Source: Cryobacterium melibiosiphilum
GTDB taxonomy: Bacteria > Actinomycetota > Actinomycetes > Actinomycetales > Microbacteriaceae
Length of the DNA stretch: 64,000 nt
Assembly (NCBI RefSeq): GCF_003602235.1
Contig: NZ_QZVS01000074.1
Coordinates: 1,853 to 65,852, forward strand
Direction: 5' to 3'
A program made the translations under genes and the position numbers. Under the pieces are notes generated by a model, which was given only the letters and a program-made list of their open reading frames with translations, ran no database searches and was not told the DNA's origin. This document shows positions 61,224 through 64,000 of the stretch, in pieces (positions within the stretch are counted from its first letter, which is position 1; the number at the start of each line of letters is the position of its first letter).

Positions 61224-62582
61224 ATGAGTAACGGTTACCGCACCGAAGCAATCTCCCTCGACTACGCCGCGTATACCCGCGCGGTGATGGACCTGACCAT
61301 GCGCCTGGCCGAGGTCATCTTCACCGCCGGCGCCGGCGCCGAAGACGCCACCGCCGCGATGATGGCCATCACGCGCGCGTACGGCCTCAAGGGCACCGAC
61401 GCGAACATCACGCATACGATCATCCAGCTGACCCACGAAGACCCGGTGTCGCACGAGTCCATCTCGCGCAGCCGCAACGTGAAGTACCGCACCCTCGACT
61501 ACTCGAAACTGACCGCGACCAGTGAGCTCATCGCCGACCTCATCGAAGAGCCGATGGACGTCGTCGAGGCCCGCAAACGCCTTGCCGTGATCGTCAGCTC
61601 GAAACCGCAGATCCCGGTCTGGCTGCGCCGCATCGGCTGGAGCCTGGTCGGTGCGGGCGCCGCGATCCTGATCGGCGGCGGACCGGTCGTCGCCCTGGCC
61701 GCCTTCGCCGCGACGTACCTGATCGACCAGATCACCTCAGCCCTCGACCACCGCCAGGTTCCGTTGTTCTACCAGACCGTCGTCGGCGGGGCGATCGGCC
61801 CCCTCGTCGCGGCGATCGTGCAGGTCGTCGACCCATCGGCGAATTCCTCGATCGTCGTCGTCGCGACGATCATCATGCTGCTCGCCGGGGTGACCACCTT
61901 CGGCGCCGTGCATGACACCCTCTCCGGGTTCTACCTCACCGGCACCGCCCGAATGGTCGAGGCCCTGCTGATCACCGGCGGCCTCGTCACCGGAGTCTCG
62001 GGGTCAGCCCTGCTGCTCAGCCGCTTCGGCCTGCAGCTCGAGATCGACGCCAACCCCTTCGTGACGCTCGCCGAACTGCCGATCCTGCTGGCGGCATCCG
62101 TCATCATCGTGATCGGGTTCGCGCTCGCCGTGCAGGTGCCGTGGCGGGCGCTCTGGGTGGTCTGCCTGCTCGGTGCCCTCGCCGAGTTTCTCTATGTGGC
62201 CGGCACCAACGCCGGTTTCGGACTGGTCTGGTCGTCGGCGTCGAGCGCGATGGGTGTCGGGCTCGCGGCGGCGGTCGCGGCCCGCATCGTGCGCACCCCG
62301 CCACTCGTCATCATGGTCACGGCTTTGGTGCCGCTCGTTCCGGGCCTCACCCTGTTCCGCGGGCTGCTGCAAATGTCGGAGGGTAATATCGACGGCGTGC
62401 TCAGCATACTGACCGCGGCGGCTGTAGCCATGTCGCTCGCCGCTGGCGCGTTGCTGTCACAGTATCTCGTGCAGTACATCTGGGGCCCGGCGCGGCGTCT
62501 GCAGCGACGCTTCGTCGGACCCCTGATGGCCCTGCCCGTACGCATGGGCCGCGGCACCTCGAAACGCATCGACCGTATCTAG
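61224..62582 (+). CDS. thrE: ThrE-family threonine/serine exporter
   Basis: Membrane exporter (452 aa) with both ThrE halves fused. The cytoplasmic N-terminal segment begins LRLAEVIFTAGAGAEDATAA (with the family's G-A-G motif). Five segments follow (VGAGAAILIGGGPVVALAAF onward), then the second five-helix part (FVTLAELPILLAASVIIV, ending at AGALLSQYLV). Homologue of Corynebacterium glutamicum ThrE, which exports threonine and serine. Start 9 nt after the preceding gene, so likely co-transcribed. Confidence 0.92.
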   Translation: MSNGYRTEAISLDYAAYTRAVMDLTMRLAEVIFTAGAGAEDATAAMMAITRAYGLKGTDANITHTIIQLTHEDPVSHESISRSRNVKYRTLDYSKLTATSELIADLIEEPMDVVEARKRLAVIVSSKPQIPVWLRRIGWSLVGAGAAILIGGGPVVALAAFAATYLIDQITSALDHRQVPLFYQTVVGGAIGPLVAAIVQVVDPSANSSIVVVATIIMLLAGVTTFGAVHDTLSGFYLTGTARMVEALLITGGLVTGVSGSALLLSRFGLQLEIDANPFVTLAELPILLAASVIIVIGFALAVQVPWRALWVVCLLGALAEFLYVAGTNAGFGLVWSSASSAMGVGLAAAVAARIVRTPPLVIMVTALVPLVPGLTLFRGLLQMSEGNIDGVLSILTAAAVAMSLAAGALLSQYLVQYIWGPARRLQRRFVGPLMALPVRMGRGTSKRIDRI

Positions 62583-62635
62583 GGCGTCCCGTCAGACGGC
62601 GCCCTCCGGTTCAGGCGTCGGATGCCCCGGCCCGG

Positions 62636-62881
62636 CTAATTCTGCACCTCGCCGCCCACGGTTTCCGAGTCGGACTCTTCATCCACGAAACGGTACGGGA
62701 ACGGTTCCTCGGTGTGGTGGCCCCGCTTGTAGGTGCGCACCGTGGTCTCGCCGTCTTCGACCGACTCGAGCACGATGACCTCCTGCACCTTGCCGTCCAC
62801 GTATTCCAGTTCGACTTCCACCCCCGCGGCGATCGGATTGGGACCAAAGAGAACTGCCTTATAGGTAGCGCCATGATTCAT
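62636..62881 (-). CDS. Small conserved acidic protein of unknown function
   Basis: An 81-residue protein (MNHGATYKAVLFGPNPIAAG, then a beta-rich stretch VEVELEYVDGKVQEVIVLE and an acidic C-terminus DEESDSETVGGE). The alternating hydrophobic pattern suggests a small beta-barrel or OB-like fold. No known domain recognised. ATG 62881 is preferred to a start 19 codons upstream because GGGAACG lies just before it. Function unknown. Confidence 0.7.
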   Translation of the reverse strand: MNHGATYKAVLFGPNPIAAGVEVELEYVDGKVQEVIVLESVEDGETTVRTYKRGHHTEEPFPYRFVDEESDSETVGGEVQN

Positions 62882-63061
62882 CGTTCCCGACCTTTCGCTC
62901 AGCCCCATCCCGGTGATGGGCGACACATGCGCCAGCATACGACGGCTCCGATGATGTGCACAGGGCCGCCCGCGAGGTAGACGGGCGGATGACGGCGCGC
63001 TAAATTCCGCGTAGGGTCAAGAGCACGAAGCCGACCCGGCTCAGGCGCGAAGGAGTACATT

Positions 63062-63184
63062 ATGGCTGGCAAGTCACCGAAAAAAGAGACGTCCAAGAAG
63101 GTTGCGGACAAGTCCTTGAAGGAAAAAAGGGCCGACAAGAAGGCCAAGTCCGAAGAGACGGCCTCCAAGGCACGCAAGGCGTAA
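63062..63184 (+). CDS. Lysine-rich 40-residue microprotein
   Basis: MAGKSPKKETSKKVADKSLK continuing with alternating Lys/Ala/Asp/Glu and ending ASKARKA. AGGAG is placed 6 nt before the ATG, and a textbook terminator follows 18 nt after the stop, so expression as a single small transcript is likely. About a third of residues are Lys; no membrane segment. It may bind nucleic acid or act as a disordered stress protein; neither is shown. Confidence 0.82.
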   Translation: MAGKSPKKETSKKVADKSLKEKRADKKAKSEETASKARKA

Positions 63185-63202
63185 CTCCCACACAACGAAA
63201 AA

Positions 63203-63244
63203 CCCCCGTGTCACCGCACTTGCGTGCGGCGACACGGGGGTTTT
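63203..63244. terminator. Rho-independent terminator after the microprotein gene
   Basis: CCCCCGTGTCACCGCAC (63203-63219) and GTGCGGCGACACGGGGG (63224-63240) pair at 16 of 17 positions around TTGC. TTTT follows, and AAAAA precedes the left arm, so it should also stop the adhP transcript coming from the other side. Confidence 0.93.
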
Positions 63245-63294
63245 CGCGTGTGGCGCGCTGCGAAGTGCTAGCAGCGCCTGACGAGCCGTGCCAA

Positions 63295-64000
63295 CTAGTA
63301 CTTGATGACGACGCGGCCGTCGATCTTGCCGTGGCGCATTTCGTCGAGCACGGTGTTGACCTCGTCGAGGCGACGACTGGACACCGTCGGGTGGATCTCG
63401 CCGCGGTTGTAGAAGCTCAACGCCTCTTCCATGTCCTGGCGGGTGCCCACGATCGAACCGCGGATGGTGAGGCCCTTGAGCACGATGTCGAAGATCGGCG
63501 CGGGAAAGTCGCCGGCCGGAAGGCCGTTGAAGACGATGGTGCCGCCGCGGCGGGTCATTCCGATCGCCTGGCCGAAAGCGGCCGGGTGCACGGCGGTGAC
63601 GAGCACGCCGTGGGCGCCGCCGGTCTGGCGCTGGATGGACTCGACCGGGTTCTCGTTGAGCGCGTTGATGACGATCTCCGCGCCGTGCTTGGTGGCGAGG
63701 GCGAGCTTGTCGTCGGCGACGTCGACCGCGACGACGCGGAAGCCCATGGCCTTGGCGTACTGCACGGCGATGTGGCCGAGTCCGCCGATGCCGCTGATGA
63801 CAACCCACTGGCCGGCGATGGCCTCGGTCATCTTGAGGCCCTTGTAGACCGTGACGCCGGCGCACAGGATCGGCGCGATGTCGACCGGGTCGGCGTCGGC
63901 CGGGATGGCCACGGCGAACTTGGCGTCGACGATCATGTACTCGCCGAAGGAGCCGTCAACGCTGTAGCCACCGTTGATCTGCGACTCGCAGAGGGTCTCC
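63295..64000 (-). CDS. adhP: Zinc-dependent alcohol dehydrogenase AdhP (5' end cut by window edge)
   Basis: C-terminal two-thirds (235 codons visible) of a class of zinc alcohol dehydrogenases oxidising ethanol and similar alcohols with NAD. Seen: the catalytic-domain end QINGGYSVDGSFGEYMIVDA, APILCAGVTVYKGLK (with the third zinc ligand Cys), Rossmann motif SGIGGLGHIAVQYAKAMG, and GLPAGDFPAPIFDIVLKGLT. The frame is open to base 64000, so about 110 N-terminal residues lie outside. Shares a bidirectional terminator with the microprotein gene. Confidence 0.93.
   Translation of the reverse strand, partial: ETLCESQINGGYSVDGSFGEYMIVDAKFAVAIPADADPVDIAPILCAGVTVYKGLKMTEAIAGQWVVISGIGGLGHIAVQYAKAMGFRVVAVDVADDKLALATKHGAEIVINALNENPVESIQRQTGGAHGVLVTAVHPAAFGQAIGMTRRGGTIVFNGLPAGDFPAPIFDIVLKGLTIRGSIVGTRQDMEEALSFYNRGEIHPTVSSRRLDEVNTVLDEMRHGKIDGRVVIKY

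Overview
This is a 64 kb stretch of a very GC-rich actinobacterial chromosome. The gene content suggests a member of the Microbacteriaceae: an SCO7613-type giant membrane protein, DUF7059-like and DUF559 proteins, many GTG starts, and frequent CGGATGCC/GGCATCCG words inside genes. The family assignment is an inference from gene content and word use. I saw no rRNA, tRNA, CRISPR array, transposase or prophage gene. The window holds about 54 protein genes, one cut by each edge.

Layout. 1-6174: a tricarboxylate transporter operon (tctCBA, minus strand) facing a CitA/CitB-type two-component system. 6363-12176: one 1937-residue membrane protein with a zinc ribbon and internal repeats. 12577-13445: rraA and acylphosphatase. 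13598-20211: a beta-galactoside module (GH42 enzyme, two sugar permeases, sugar-binding lipoprotein) with a divergent LacI regulator and two clear operators. 20326-24832: a Pr6Pr membrane protein, an amine-oxidase-like lipoprotein whose domain order is circularly permuted, and a GntR/ABC operon. 25074-29084: a methyltransferase, a phosphoesterase and a flavin monooxygenase. The monooxygenase forms a phenolic-lipid-type operon with a methyltransferase and a type III polyketide synthase (27786-31213). 31307-43539: PAP2 phosphatase, quinone oxidoreductase, phosphodiesterase, Stealth phosphotransferase, DUF488, DUF255 thioredoxin-like protein, two paralogous one-TM proteins, PnuC, an aldo/keto reductase and a DUF2249 protein. 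43648-47676: HrpA helicase. 47808-53097: an amino-acid ABC importer, a second copy of its binding protein, and an M20 peptidase. 53386-64000: MFS transporter, DUF559 protein, two aldo/keto reductases, alpha/beta hydrolase, CsbD-like protein, DUF4349 lipoprotein, acyl-CoA dehydrogenase, ThrE exporter, two small proteins and an alcohol dehydrogenase.

The operons are compact. Stop and start codons overlap by 1-4 nt in tctCBA, bgal-permease-permease, GntR-ATPase-permease, DUF488/DUF255 and the amino-acid ABC genes, which implies translational coupling.

The least ordinary content is structural. (i) A 60-bp palindromic element occurs three times at exactly the same length. Two copies lie between convergent genes and look like terminators; the third lies in frame inside the flavin monooxygenase gene and adds 20 codons. 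(ii) A second 61-bp palindrome family flanks the DUF559 gene. (iii) A spaced 16-bp inverted repeat lies inside the methyltransferase at 25074. (iv) The amine oxidase carries its usual C-terminal FAD motif at its N-terminus. (v) Many genes carry short in-frame tandem repeats in linkers.
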